From Yersinia vastinensis (lineage in GTDB: Bacteria; Pseudomonadota; Gammaproteobacteria; Enterobacterales; Enterobacteriaceae), in NCBI RefSeq assembly GCF_902726565.1, contig NZ_CACVAF010000004.1:248001-312000 (forward strand): a stretch of DNA of 64,000 nucleotides, written 5' to 3'. A model generated the notes under the pieces. It made no database searches and had not been told where the DNA came from. It worked only from the letters and a program-made list of their open reading frames with translations. Positions 1-8,420 of the stretch are shown here, one piece after another (position 1 is the stretch's first letter; each line of letters opens with the position of its first letter). The position numbers and the translations under genes are program-made.

Positions 1-1
1 T

Positions 2-682
2 GCAATCAGTGAAGTTGATGCATTGCGCCAACATTTGCTGATGTTAGCCTGTGATGCTGATTTGGTGCTGGATCTGCATTGTGATGATAGCGCCATTCTA
101 CATTTATATGCTGATCCCGCTTGGCGTGAGCCAGTCGAGACACTCGCCCGGTTTTTGCATATCGACACTGTGCTGTTATCACAAGACAGTGGCGGCGGCT
201 CTTTTGATGAAGCTTGTGGTTTGCCGTGGCATCGTTTGACAGCACAATATCCAGACCTCGCACCAGCTTGTATGGCGGTGACGGTAGAATTGCGCGGGCA
301 GCAAGATGTCAGCCATGCACTGGCCAGTGCAGATGCTGAACGTATTTATCACTATTTGCAGTATCGCGGGGCCATTGCCGCCGATAAGCCGGATATCCCG
401 CAGCGCGATGTCGTTATGTTGCCGTTTTCCGCAGGCGAAATTGTCACTGCTCCAGCCAGTGGCCTGTTGCTGTTATTACGCCAGCCCGGTGAATGGGTAG
501 AAAAAGAAGATGTGGTGGCTGAAATCATTGACCCGATCACGGATACTGTCAAAGCCGTGCGAGCGAAGGCAGGGGGGATAATCTATGCCAGCCGGCGTGC
601 ACCTTTTGTCACGTTGGGGGCGGAAGTGATGAAGATTGCCGGGAAAACTCCCTTTGTAGGCGGTGGGGAGTTAGCATCTTGA
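2..682 (+). CDS. Succinylglutamate desuccinylase/aspartoacylase-family protein (3' part)
   Basis: This reading frame is open from the left edge, so the N-terminal part, with the first zinc-binding His/Glu motif, lies outside the window. The visible 226 residues match the C-terminal part of M14-type zinc deacylases. DLHCDD near the start is the usual position of the third zinc ligand, and VELRGQQDV carries the likely catalytic glutamate. The last 90 residues form a beta-rich lipoyl/biotinyl-like module (PASGLLLLLRQPGEWVEKEDVVAEI), common in this family. The enzyme probably removes an acyl group from an amino acid or small amide; the substrate cannot be read from the sequence. No partner gene is visible downstream. 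Confidence 0.8.
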   Translation, partial: AISEVDALRQHLLMLACDADLVLDLHCDDSAILHLYADPAWREPVETLARFLHIDTVLLSQDSGGGSFDEACGLPWHRLTAQYPDLAPACMAVTVELRGQQDVSHALASADAERIYHYLQYRGAIAADKPDIPQRDVVMLPFSAGEIVTAPASGLLLLLRQPGEWVEKEDVVAEIIDPITDTVKAVRAKAGGIIYASRRAPFVTLGAEVMKIAGKTPFVGGGELAS

Positions 683-740
683 GCTTGCAGGCTCAATTCA
701 CCGTGCTTTCTGTGTTGTATTTTTTCTTGGGCTAGCTATA

Positions 741-756
741 ATTTAGCCGGCTAAAT
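741..756. promoter_or_regulatory. Perfect 16-bp palindrome upstream of marR-type gene (probable operator)
   Basis: The sequence ATTTAGCCGGCTAAAT is a perfect palindrome 17 bases before the ATG of the MarR-family gene. MarR proteins typically bind palindromes of this size in their own promoters, so autorepression is inferred. A second copy with 14 of 16 identical bases lies at 1319-1334. Confidence 0.65.
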
Positions 757-773
757 AAAATGATGCAAATACG

Positions 774-1277
774 ATGAATTATAAAGCAAGGGATCTTCCC
801 ACCCGTGAAGTTCTGGCCCGTGTTCAGCGCCAAGAGAACCTTGGCAGCGACGTTTCGGGTGTGGACTTAGTTCTCAATCTCATTACTACCGCAGATTTAA
901 TTCGATCAAATATTTATGATCGCCTAGCCCAAGACTATGACATCTCAGAAGGTAAATTCATTCTATTAATGTCGCTCTACGGTGAAGGTGAAACCGCAGC
1001 CAGCGAGTTGGCGTCTAGAATTGGAGTCGCGCCTGCAACGGTTTCCGTGATGGTCAAACGCATGCTTACCGCGCCTGAACCTTTGATTACCATGACCAGA
1101 ACACTGGCAGATGGCCGCTCCCGCTTAATTGCGTTAAGTCCCGCAGGCCGTCGACTCATTAAAGAAGCGTTACCGGGTCACTTTAATGCCATTCACTCTT
1201 TTGCCGAGGTCCTTGATGACCAAGAACGCGAAACTCTGATTTCAATGTTACAAAAATTACTGCGAAAAAAACCATAA
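774..1277 (+). CDS. MarR-family transcriptional regulator
   Basis: The 167-residue protein has the MarR winged-helix layout: a dimerisation helix, then a HTH region around residues 75-105 (ELASRIGVAPATVSVMVKRM), then the wing containing the basic DGRSRLIALSPAGRRL. It is the first gene of a three-gene cassette with an HlyD-type adaptor starting 6 bases after its stop and an ABC-2 permease. By family precedent it represses its own operon and is released by a small-molecule ligand. A perfect palindrome lies in its promoter and a near copy lies at the start of the next gene. The ligand is unknown. Confidence 0.88.
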   Translation: MNYKARDLPTREVLARVQRQENLGSDVSGVDLVLNLITTADLIRSNIYDRLAQDYDISEGKFILLMSLYGEGETAASELASRIGVAPATVSVMVKRMLTAPEPLITMTRTLADGRSRLIALSPAGRRLIKEALPGHFNAIHSFAEVLDDQERETLISMLQKLLRKKP

Positions 1278-1283
1278 ATATTC

Positions 1284-2486
1284 GTGGCTTACCTACCATG
1301 GCCTTTTTTTAATCATATACTTAGTCGGCTAAATAAATTGAAACCAGAACAAAATAATGCATCAAAACCGATACTAAAAACCGCAGTGACCTTTTTGGGC
1401 CTGCTCATCCTAGGTTCAAGTCTTATCTATTTCGGATCAAGGAATGATGCGGTATCTGTGGCACAAAATCTAAAATCAGGGGTGCTGACAGCCGACAACG
1501 TTAACATCGCCTTTGAGAATGTGGGTGGAAAACTCATCACGCGGCAAGTTCAAGAATCTCAGCGGGTGAAAAAGGGCGATATCCTGATGGTTCTGGATGA
1601 TAGGGATAGCAATATCGCCCTTGATCGTCTTAAAGCGGTTATCCGCTCGCAAGAAGCGCTTATCCGTCAGGAAGAATCGGCCATCCGAATTGCCAGCAAT
1701 GAAACTCAATTAACGGAGGTTTCTTCCTGGCGGAAAATAGAGGAAATCCAAGCCACCTTAAGTGCTGCTCGTGCCAGTGAAAACCTTGCTCGTACCGACT
1801 TTAACCGTATTGCAAAATTGCATAACACCGGCAGTGTTTCGCAATCCATGCTGGATACAGCGAGCAGCGCGTTAACCACGACACATTCGGCGGTGGTACA
1901 GGCAGAGCGTCAGTTAGCGTCAGCGATGATTGGCACCACACCAGCACAAATAAAAAATCTCGCAGATAAGGCCAGTGCTCAGGGCATGACACTTCAGGCA
2001 ATTGCCAACTCGCGTGAATCAATCAAGAACCGGCAAAATGTACTGGACCAACTCTTAGCTCAGTTGGATCAATCTCAGGCGGAGCTGAGGCAATTGGAAA
2101 TTAACCATCAGCGCCTGACACTGACCGCACCAGAGGCGGGTAAAGTGCTTAAGCTCCTTTATGAGTCAGGAGAAATGGTTCCCGCGGGCGCACCTGCTGT
2201 ACTGTTGGAGACCGATCGCCAATACGTTGATATTTATGTCAATGAAAACAGTGTTGGCGCATATTCGCCCGGCACAATCGTGACAGCCAAGGTGCCGGCA
2301 CTGGATACTCAGGTTAACGGCATTGTGCGTTTTGCCAGCGCAGCGGCCTCTTTTGCCGATTTACGTATGACTAGGGAACGTGGTCAGGCGGATTTAACTT
2401 CCTATCAGGTACGGATTTACACCGAAGAAAAGCCACAGTTGCTCACCGGAATGACGCTTGAGGTGAATGATGCAAAACATCGTTAA
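1284..2486 (+). CDS. HlyD/EmrA-family membrane fusion protein
   Basis: The protein is 400 residues long with one N-terminal transmembrane helix (about residues 31-50), a biotinyl-lipoyl half motif (GGKLITRQVQESQRVKKGDILMVLDD), a long alpha-helical hairpin (about residues 110-270) and the second half motif (LTAPEAGKVLKLLYESGEMV). This is the layout of periplasmic adaptors that link an inner-membrane pump to TolC. It starts 6 bases after the MarR-type stop and overlaps the permease gene by 20 bases, so the three genes form an operon. The GTG start is uncertain because no ribosome binding site is evident; TTG at 1338 is an alternative. Confidence 0.85.
   Translation: MAYLPWPFFNHILSRLNKLKPEQNNASKPILKTAVTFLGLLILGSSLIYFGSRNDAVSVAQNLKSGVLTADNVNIAFENVGGKLITRQVQESQRVKKGDILMVLDDRDSNIALDRLKAVIRSQEALIRQEESAIRIASNETQLTEVSSWRKIEEIQATLSAARASENLARTDFNRIAKLHNTGSVSQSMLDTASSALTTTHSAVVQAERQLASAMIGTTPAQIKNLADKASAQGMTLQAIANSRESIKNRQNVLDQLLAQLDQSQAELRQLEINHQRLTLTAPEAGKVLKLLYESGEMVPAGAPAVLLETDRQYVDIYVNENSVGAYSPGTIVTAKVPALDTQVNGIVRFASAAASFADLRMTRERGQADLTSYQVRIYTEEKPQLLTGMTLEVNDAKHR
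1319..1334. promoter_or_regulatory. Second copy of the MarR-type palindrome
   Basis: ACTTAGTCGGCTAAAT matches the palindrome at 741-756 at 14 of 16 positions. It overlaps codons 12-17 of the HlyD-type gene as drawn from the GTG at 1284. It may be a roadblock or internal operator, or it may indicate that the true start of the adaptor gene lies downstream. Confidence 0.5.
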
Positions 2487-3630
2487 ATCCATGTACGACG
2501 AGGTGGCTGCAATGATGTCCGGGCATGTTATGCCTTACCACAAGGTGGCTATCGTGGTTGCGGGTGTCATTGCATTGCTGTTTTCACTGGTGTTTTCTCA
2601 CTCAACAGTATTTGAAGGTAAAATTGCCGTCATCGATCTTGATGCTTCTCAGTATTCGGCTGAATTAATTCAGAAGATAAATACGTCTTCCTATATTGAA
2701 GTCACTCAGATATTACGGACGCCAGTAAACCCTGAAATATTGACGGCACATGATCGCAATATTGGCGTGCTTTATATTCCCAAAGGGTTAGAAAAAAGCC
2801 TGAAAACGGGCGATAAAACCGTGCGTCTGGGTTATTTTGCTGACCACAGTAATTCAGCGCAAAATGCCGAGGTACTGCAAAATCTTAATGAATACATTCC
2901 AGAACTTGGCGCAGAGATTGGCGCGCTGCGTATCTCTTCATTGGGGCTTGGACGAGAGGGCACTGAGGCGGCGCTAAGCCCAATGCAGCTTAAAAATCGA
3001 CATCTTTTTAACCCGACGAATACCGCCACTAACTCAACCAGCATCGCATTTGTGTATTTTTTCTCTTCATTGTTCTATGGGCTGGCAACACTGATGGTGG
3101 TAGGGCGATTGAAAGTCACGGGAGCTTGGAAGACGGCGATATTTAACCGAGGGCCTTTGGCATTAATGTGTCGAATGGTGCCTTATGCTTTCTTTTACAC
3201 CACCGGCATTACGGTTGTTAGCGCTTTGTTGGTGCTTTTTGGCCAACTGAGATTTGACGGTAACTATTTTGCATATGTTCCGACTATCTTCATGACGGGG
3301 CTGGCTTTCGGTTGGTTGGCATTGATTCTTTCCTGGTCAACGCAACACCCAGGAGAAGGGGCTAGCCTGATGACTTTTCTTGTTCCTCCGGGGTTTATTA
3401 TGGGCGGTGCAACCATGGCGGTTGGTTTCCTGCCGCTTTGGGCCTATTACCTCAGCTATGCTTTCCCGCTCGTGTGGCAATACCGCTTTTATCGTGACTT
3501 TGCTCTGCGGGGGCAAACACTGGCGCAAATGCTACCAACCTATGGGGCTTATGTAATCTTTTTGACGGTGATTGCTTTTGTGCTGCTGTTACTCTTCTAT
3601 CGAACGAAAAGAATGCTTGAAAACGGCTAA
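2467..3630 (+). CDS. ABC-2-type membrane permease (YhgE/YhhJ-like), no ATPase nearby
   Basis: The 387-residue protein has one transmembrane helix at about residues 25-45, an extracytoplasmic domain of about 170 residues, and a C-terminal group of five or six hydrophobic helices (from about residue 195). This is the ABC-2 permease layout found in drug and polymer exporters such as YbhS/YhhJ. It overlaps the adaptor gene, so the two probably form one export system, perhaps using TolC. No ATP-binding subunit is encoded next to it, which is unusual; the ATPase may be elsewhere, or the protein may not be ATP driven. The substrate is unknown. Confidence 0.75.
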   Translation: MMQNIVKSMYDEVAAMMSGHVMPYHKVAIVVAGVIALLFSLVFSHSTVFEGKIAVIDLDASQYSAELIQKINTSSYIEVTQILRTPVNPEILTAHDRNIGVLYIPKGLEKSLKTGDKTVRLGYFADHSNSAQNAEVLQNLNEYIPELGAEIGALRISSLGLGREGTEAALSPMQLKNRHLFNPTNTATNSTSIAFVYFFSSLFYGLATLMVVGRLKVTGAWKTAIFNRGPLALMCRMVPYAFFYTTGITVVSALLVLFGQLRFDGNYFAYVPTIFMTGLAFGWLALILSWSTQHPGEGASLMTFLVPPGFIMGGATMAVGFLPLWAYYLSYAFPLVWQYRFYRDFALRGQTLAQMLPTYGAYVIFLTVIAFVLLLLFYRTKRMLENG

Positions 3631-3635
3631 GTACC

Positions 3636-3659
3636 GAAGAGGATATCCGTATCCTCTTC
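3636..3659. terminator. Bidirectional terminator-like hairpin
   Basis: A perfect 10-bp stem (GAAGAGGATA with its complement) and a 4-base loop lie between the convergent permease and yghU genes. Confidence 0.65.
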
Positions 3660-3672
3660 ATCTATTTACACA

Positions 3673-4518
3673 CTATAAACGGTCAAAATCTGATGCATCA
3701 TGGCGTTCCGGTAACTGTTCTTCTGGTGCGCCCCAAGTGCGATTAACAATACGACCACGTTGTACCGCAGGCCGCTTGGCAATGGCCTCAGTCCAGCGAA
3801 TTAGATGGGTATAGGACTTCACATCCAGAAACTCCCCAGCGTCATATTGCAAGCCTAAAACCAGATTGCCGTACCATGGCCAGATAGCGATATCGGCAAT
3901 TGAATACTCATCACCAGCAATATATTCGTGTGTTTCCAACTGCGTGTTGAGCAAATCAAGCTGGCGCTTCGCTTCCATAGTAAAACGGTCGATAGCGTAT
4001 TCAATCTTCACTGGCGCATAGTGATAGAAATGACCAAATCCTCCCCCTAGATAAGGCGCTGCGCCCTGTAACCAGAACAGCCAGTTCAGCGCTTCCGTTC
4101 TACCAGCATGGGATTTTGGTAAGAAATGACCAAATTTATCCGCCAAATAAAGCAAAATGGCCCCTGACTCAAACACCCTGACGGGCGGGGTAGTTGAATG
4201 GTCCATCAAGGCTGGGATCTTCGAATTGGGATTGACGGCAACAAAACCACTTGAGAATTGATCACCTTCACCGATACGAATCAAATGGGCATCATATTCG
4301 GCCCCTTTTTCCCCTAACGCCAGCAACTCTTCCAACAGAATAGTCACTTTCTGGCCATTCGGTGTCGCCAATGAATAGAGTTGCAAAGGATGCTTGCCAA
4401 CAGGGAGTTCTGCTTCATATCGAGCACCGGCCGTTGGACGATTGATTTTGGACCATACACCACCGCTGGCACTGTTTTCCGTCCAGACTTTCGGTGGCTG
4501 ATATTCGTTATCTTTCAT
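3673..4518 (-). CDS. yghU: Glutathione S-transferase-like disulfide-bond oxidoreductase YghU
   Basis: The 281-residue protein aligns along its whole length with E. coli YghU as I know it, including the N-terminal YQPPKVW, the thioredoxin-fold segment with TPNGQKVTILLEELLALG, and the C-terminal ERPAV-like KRPAVQRGRIVNRT and HDASDF. YghU uses glutathione to reduce disulfides of small substrates in the cytoplasm and lacks typical transferase activity. Two ATG codons are adjacent; the second (4518) matches the E. coli start and is better spaced from AAGG. The gene appears to be monocistronic. Confidence 0.92.
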   Translation of the reverse strand: MKDNEYQPPKVWTENSASGGVWSKINRPTAGARYEAELPVGKHPLQLYSLATPNGQKVTILLEELLALGEKGAEYDAHLIRIGEGDQFSSGFVAVNPNSKIPALMDHSTTPPVRVFESGAILLYLADKFGHFLPKSHAGRTEALNWLFWLQGAAPYLGGGFGHFYHYAPVKIEYAIDRFTMEAKRQLDLLNTQLETHEYIAGDEYSIADIAIWPWYGNLVLGLQYDAGEFLDVKSYTHLIRWTEAIAKRPAVQRGRIVNRTWGAPEEQLPERHDASDFDRL

Positions 4519-4689
4519 CATGATTACCTTATTTGAGAATGAATACGAACTTAATAATACTCAGAGTGATTATGCACCAATCGTTCCCTATTGATAGAGA
4601 ATAACGGGGATAATATTTCTGTCATTCAGGCTCCCTATAGTGAGGTGGCTTTTAACCTTTGGGCAATAACAATAATTAGGGAACTTAAC

Positions 4690-6039
4690 ATGAAAATGAC
4701 CACATTTAGGTTGGCACTACTGGCAAGCCATATTACGTTCAGTACCTCTTTATGGGCAGCACAAGCGGTTGAAGTGCCGGCTACACTTGCTGGGCATGCC
4801 GTTTTACCTGTGAAATCCGTTGTCGCAGCACCGCAAGATGCGCCCAACGATTTACAAGAAAGTGGCAAATACACCCGAGGTCAACGAGTCACGACGTTAG
4901 GCTCAGTGGCGGGTAAATCAGCTGATCGCCTCACTGGCATCGGGCTACCCATTCGCGGTCAACCCCTACAAGGACATTCCGGCATAAAGCACATGCCAGA
5001 CGGCACTTATTGGGTACTAACTGATAACGGATTTGGCAGTAAAGCCAACTCGCCGGATGCTATGTTGTACCTCAATCACTACAATATTGATTTCAAAAAT
5101 GGCAGTGTCACACCGTTGCAAACCCTGTTTTTACACGACCCGGATAAAAACGTTCCTTTTCATATCGTCAACGAAAGCACCGAAAAACGTTATCTGACCG
5201 GTAGTGATTTCGACCCCGAAAGTTTCCAGTTTGCCGATGATGCCCTATGGATTGGCGATGAATTCGGCCCGTACCTGATTAAGGCTGATTTGAATGGTAA
5301 AGTGCTGGCCGTCTTCGAGACACAGGTTGACGGTAAGGTAGTGAAGTCACCAGACAATCCCACACTTACATTACCCGGTGCCCCAGATGCTAAACAGAAC
5401 TTCCAGGTAGCACGCTCAAAAGGGTTTGAAGGAATGGCCGCATCGCCTGATGGCAGCAAGTTATACCCGATACTGGAAGGGGCACTGTGGGACGGCGACA
5501 AGTTTGAGAATATTGACGGTAAACGCTACCTGCGTGTGCTGGAGTTTGATGTAAAACAGCAGAAATGGACAGGGCGCAGTTGGCAATATGTCCTGGAGGA
5601 TAACCAGAATGCTATTGGCGATTTCAATATGATTGACACTACGCATGGGCTAGTTATCGAACGCGACAATGGTGAGGGTACGGCGGACAAAGCTTGTGTA
5701 GCTGGCGCACCGACAGACAATTGCTTTAGCCAAACGGCCAAGTTCAAACGCGTATACAAAATTGCATTTTCGGAGGATAACGTCGGGAAACCGGTCGATA
5801 AAGTTGCTTATATTGATTTACTGAACATTCAAGATCCACAACATCTGGCGCGTAAGCCCCTAAATAACGGTGTGCTGACATTCCCATTCTTCACCATTGA
5901 AAATGTTGATGTCGTCGATGGCACTCATATTATTGTCGGTAATGATAATAACTTTCCGTTCTCCTCCAGCCGTCAACCCAATGAGGCCGACGATAACGAA
6001 TTTATTCTGCTGGATGTGAAACAGTTACTGGGCCAATAA
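4690..6039 (+). CDS. Secreted esterase-like phytase-family beta-propeller protein
   Basis: The protein of 449 residues starts with a signal peptide (MKMTTFRLALLASHITFSTSLWAAQA) and continues as the 'esterase-like activity of phytase' domain, recognised from GLPIRGQPLQGHSGIK, DFDPESFQ, WIGDEFGPYLI and KGFEGMAASPDG. It should act in the periplasm or outside the cell, probably on phosphate esters, although the reaction is not established for the family. The open frame extends 33 codons further upstream, but the ATG at 4690 has AGGGA at a good distance and begins the signal peptide. No operon partner is visible. Confidence 0.8.
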   Translation: MKMTTFRLALLASHITFSTSLWAAQAVEVPATLAGHAVLPVKSVVAAPQDAPNDLQESGKYTRGQRVTTLGSVAGKSADRLTGIGLPIRGQPLQGHSGIKHMPDGTYWVLTDNGFGSKANSPDAMLYLNHYNIDFKNGSVTPLQTLFLHDPDKNVPFHIVNESTEKRYLTGSDFDPESFQFADDALWIGDEFGPYLIKADLNGKVLAVFETQVDGKVVKSPDNPTLTLPGAPDAKQNFQVARSKGFEGMAASPDGSKLYPILEGALWDGDKFENIDGKRYLRVLEFDVKQQKWTGRSWQYVLEDNQNAIGDFNMIDTTHGLVIERDNGEGTADKACVAGAPTDNCFSQTAKFKRVYKIAFSEDNVGKPVDKVAYIDLLNIQDPQHLARKPLNNGVLTFPFFTIENVDVVDGTHIIVGNDNNFPFSSSRQPNEADDNEFILLDVKQLLGQ

Positions 6040-6079
6040 CCGCAAAAAAGTTAGCTGACCCAATGTCTTTATATTGTGG

Positions 6080-6114
6080 GAAGCATGATGTCGTTTAAAC
6101 TGACATCATGCTTC
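6080..6114. repeat. 13-bp perfect inverted repeat between convergent genes
   Basis: GAAGCATGATGTC (6080-6092) is exactly repeated in reverse complement at 6102-6114 with a 9-base loop. The right arm overlaps the last codons of the J-domain gene. It is probably a shared transcription terminator, although no run of T follows on either strand. Confidence 0.6.
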
Positions 6115-7281
6115 ATACAGCACCGTTGAGACTTCCGCGACTTGTCGTTTTAGGATATTGAGCGTTTTCGAAAGGACGCTTTCTTGTTCTTTGAACCAGC
6201 CATCTTTATCGGGCAGGGAGGTGGCAAGCCGCCAAGACTCTTCTTTTTCCAATGCGGCCAATTCACGCAGCATCGCATCAATTTGATGTCGAACTTCATT
6301 AATTTTACGCCGCAGCCGCTCAAGATCATCAATAAGGTCACTGGACATCAGTGGCTCAAGCCCTTGCTTTAGGTTCTCCAGCAACTGATGAATGGCAGAG
6401 AAATCACCTCGTTGACGAGCTTGGTTGAGTTGTACCATGAGCTGATGGGCTTTCTCTTTAAATTCATCCGCCACTAAATCAGGGTGACAAAGCCGACTGG
6501 CTTGCCGCCACAAACGTTTCAATTCTTGGCGCTGATCAGCTGAGAGTTTCTGGTTATTATCGTGTCGCTGTTCAGCATCATTTTGCTGCTCTTGATAGCT
6601 CTCATATTTCTCTTTTGCTTCTTCGCGGGCTTTGCGCGTTGACTCAGTGTTTCGCGTGTTAAAGCCATTTTCCAACTCTTTAATCTCAGCCAGAAGTGCT
6701 GTCACAAGCGCCGTTTGTTGCTGAATTTGTTCTCGTATTTCAACGGTTTCGCTGGAAATAGCGGAAAGGTCTAACCAACGTTGTTTTAACGAGGCAAGTT
6801 CATCAATAGCCTGGGCGATGTATTGTTGGCAATGGCGATAATCGCGCTCCCGACGGCGCGCTTCGGCTTCCGCTTTTCGTAACGTGCTCTCCGCCAATTG
6901 CTTACGCAAATGGAGAATTTGCTTCATTAATGGGCCTAGGCGAACAAGGTAGAGGTCGTTAAAATCATCCAGTAACTGAATACGCTCATTACGTTTATCG
7001 ATTAACTCGCGTAATTGCTCTTCTAGCGCTTTTAATTCTAATTTACAGGCCGCCAACTCCAGATCTTGCCACTCGGTTACCGCTTGTTTATTTCCCAACC
7101 ACGCGGAAATAGCCTCTAGCGCGGCGGAAAATTTACCTTGCTCAATGGACATGGCAATAAAGACAAGTACAGCATCCTGAGTTTCACTTTTAAGATAAGG
7201 AAGTTGGTGTCGGATTATTTCGTCATCTTCAAGCTCAATGGCGCTTTTAATGATCTCCAGCCGTTTAATGAGTTTTTTCAT
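6106..7281 (-). CDS. J-domain coiled-coil protein
   Basis: The 391-residue protein is mostly alpha-helical and highly charged, with coiled-coil stretches at about residues 75-240 and 315-385. Residues about 246-305 look like a J domain: a helix with LKRLWRQASRLC, then HPDLV (HPD at 266-268), then a helix with KAHQLMVQLNQA and GDFSAIHQLLE. HPD is the motif with which J proteins stimulate the ATPase of DnaK. There is no Gly/Phe region, zinc finger or client-binding domain as in DnaJ, so it is probably a specialised co-chaperone. The client is unknown and there is no operon partner. Confidence 0.72.
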   Translation of the reverse strand: MKKLIKRLEIIKSAIELEDDEIIRHQLPYLKSETQDAVLVFIAMSIEQGKFSAALEAISAWLGNKQAVTEWQDLELAACKLELKALEEQLRELIDKRNERIQLLDDFNDLYLVRLGPLMKQILHLRKQLAESTLRKAEAEARRRERDYRHCQQYIAQAIDELASLKQRWLDLSAISSETVEIREQIQQQTALVTALLAEIKELENGFNTRNTESTRKAREEAKEKYESYQEQQNDAEQRHDNNQKLSADQRQELKRLWRQASRLCHPDLVADEFKEKAHQLMVQLNQARQRGDFSAIHQLLENLKQGLEPLMSSDLIDDLERLRRKINEVRHQIDAMLRELAALEKEESWRLATSLPDKDGWFKEQESVLSKTLNILKRQVAEVSTVLYEA

Positions 7282-7420
7282 AAATACCGGATTTACTGAT
7301 AGCGTAAGCAGAATACCTACATACTAAACAACGGCTTCCCATTGTTCCAGATGAATAAGGGCTGATTTATGCCGGATGGTGAGATAGATATTCCGGCATG
7401 AGCGATAAATCACATTCGGT

Positions 7421-8314
7421 TCAGGGAATGGAGAGTCGAGTGGCCCATAATTGGCTAAAGGCAATCCAAGAACGTAGCGTCGGTGAGATAAACTTGCTTT
7501 TATGATAACAAAGCGTGAGTTTACGATAAAAACGATGCTCGGTTTCAAGTTGAACAAAATGCCCTTTATAGAATGGTTGTGCGAGTATTCTGTTCGAGAT
7601 AAATGTAATGCCTAAATTATTTCTTACACAGGAGAGAATGGCATCAAAGGCATTAAGCGAAAGGGATACATGCGGATTATGTAAATGTAATGCAAGTTGA
7701 TTATCGAAAAAAGCCCGGCTGCTAGAACCACGTTCACGTAGAATCCAGCTTTCCTGATTCAATGTTTCATAAGACACTATTTTCTCTTTGGCCAGTGGGT
7801 GATTCTTACTCACAATAATCACCATCTCATCTTCCATCCAAGGCTCACAAATGAGATTGGGTTCTGTTGTCGGCCCTTCCAATAGGGCAACGTCAATCTC
7901 GAAACTATTCAACATACCACCAATTTCTTGTGTATTTGCGATGACCGATTGAGGTAGCCAGCCATATTTGTTCTCAAACTTGGTCAACATATCTGGCAAT
8001 ACATAGCTGCCAATAGTTTTAGTACAGCCTAAATTAAGATGAATATCATGTGATTTTTCATCAAACAGTTGCTCAACGCCTTGTACACGCGCTAATAGCT
8101 CATCCGCCACAGGCAGCAGCTTTTTTCCTTCATGATTGATAATTAATCGCGCATGTTGCCTATCAAATAGACGAATACCTAGCTGATTTTCTAATTCAGC
8201 TAGAGTTTGGGAGACAGCGCCTTTGGTCATAAATATTGAATCCGCGGCAAGTGTCATACTGCCATGGCGCACGATAGACACAAAAACGGAAAGCTGCTTA
8301 AAAGTAATATTCAT
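7421..8314 (-). CDS. LysR-family regulator, YeiE-like
   Basis: The 297-residue protein has the LysR winged HTH at residues 1-60 (FVSIVRHGSMTLAADSIFMTKGAVSQTLAELENQLG is the HTH span) and a periplasmic-binding-like effector domain. The effector domain resembles E. coli YeiE in GSYVLPDMLTKF, IDVALLEGP and SWILRERGSSSRAFFD. YeiE responds to sulfite. The gene is divergent from a TDT-family transporter gene with about 100 bases between them, the usual arrangement of a LysR activator and its target. Control of that transporter is inferred, and the effector is a guess by family. Confidence 0.85.
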   Translation of the reverse strand: MNITFKQLSVFVSIVRHGSMTLAADSIFMTKGAVSQTLAELENQLGIRLFDRQHARLIINHEGKKLLPVADELLARVQGVEQLFDEKSHDIHLNLGCTKTIGSYVLPDMLTKFENKYGWLPQSVIANTQEIGGMLNSFEIDVALLEGPTTEPNLICEPWMEDEMVIIVSKNHPLAKEKIVSYETLNQESWILRERGSSSRAFFDNQLALHLHNPHVSLSLNAFDAILSCVRNNLGITFISNRILAQPFYKGHFVQLETEHRFYRKLTLCYHKSKFISPTLRSWIAFSQLWATRLSIP

Positions 8315-8315
8315 C

Positions 8316-8332
8316 GTTTAGTTTTTCTAAAC
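8316..8332. promoter_or_regulatory. LysR-type inverted repeat
   Basis: GTTTAG and CTAAAC are separated by five T. The repeat lies immediately upstream of the LysR start codon in the divergent promoter region. Its size and place suit an autoregulatory LysR recognition site. Confidence 0.45.
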
Positions 8333-8420
8333 CTGTTGTAATTAATAACTCGATTTTTTAAATGATACCTTATCGCTATAATTTTTGCCGTAGATAGAGA
8401 TGAAAAATCGAGGTAATAAC

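Noticed and set aside
4591-4689. 33-codon upstream extension of the phytase-like protein
   Set aside because: The extension precedes a clear signal peptide that starts at ATG 4690 with a ribosome binding site.
7324-7557. 77-codon frame on the minus strand at the end of the LysR gene
   Set aside because: It overlaps the LysR coding sequence in another frame and has no family resemblance or ribosome binding site.
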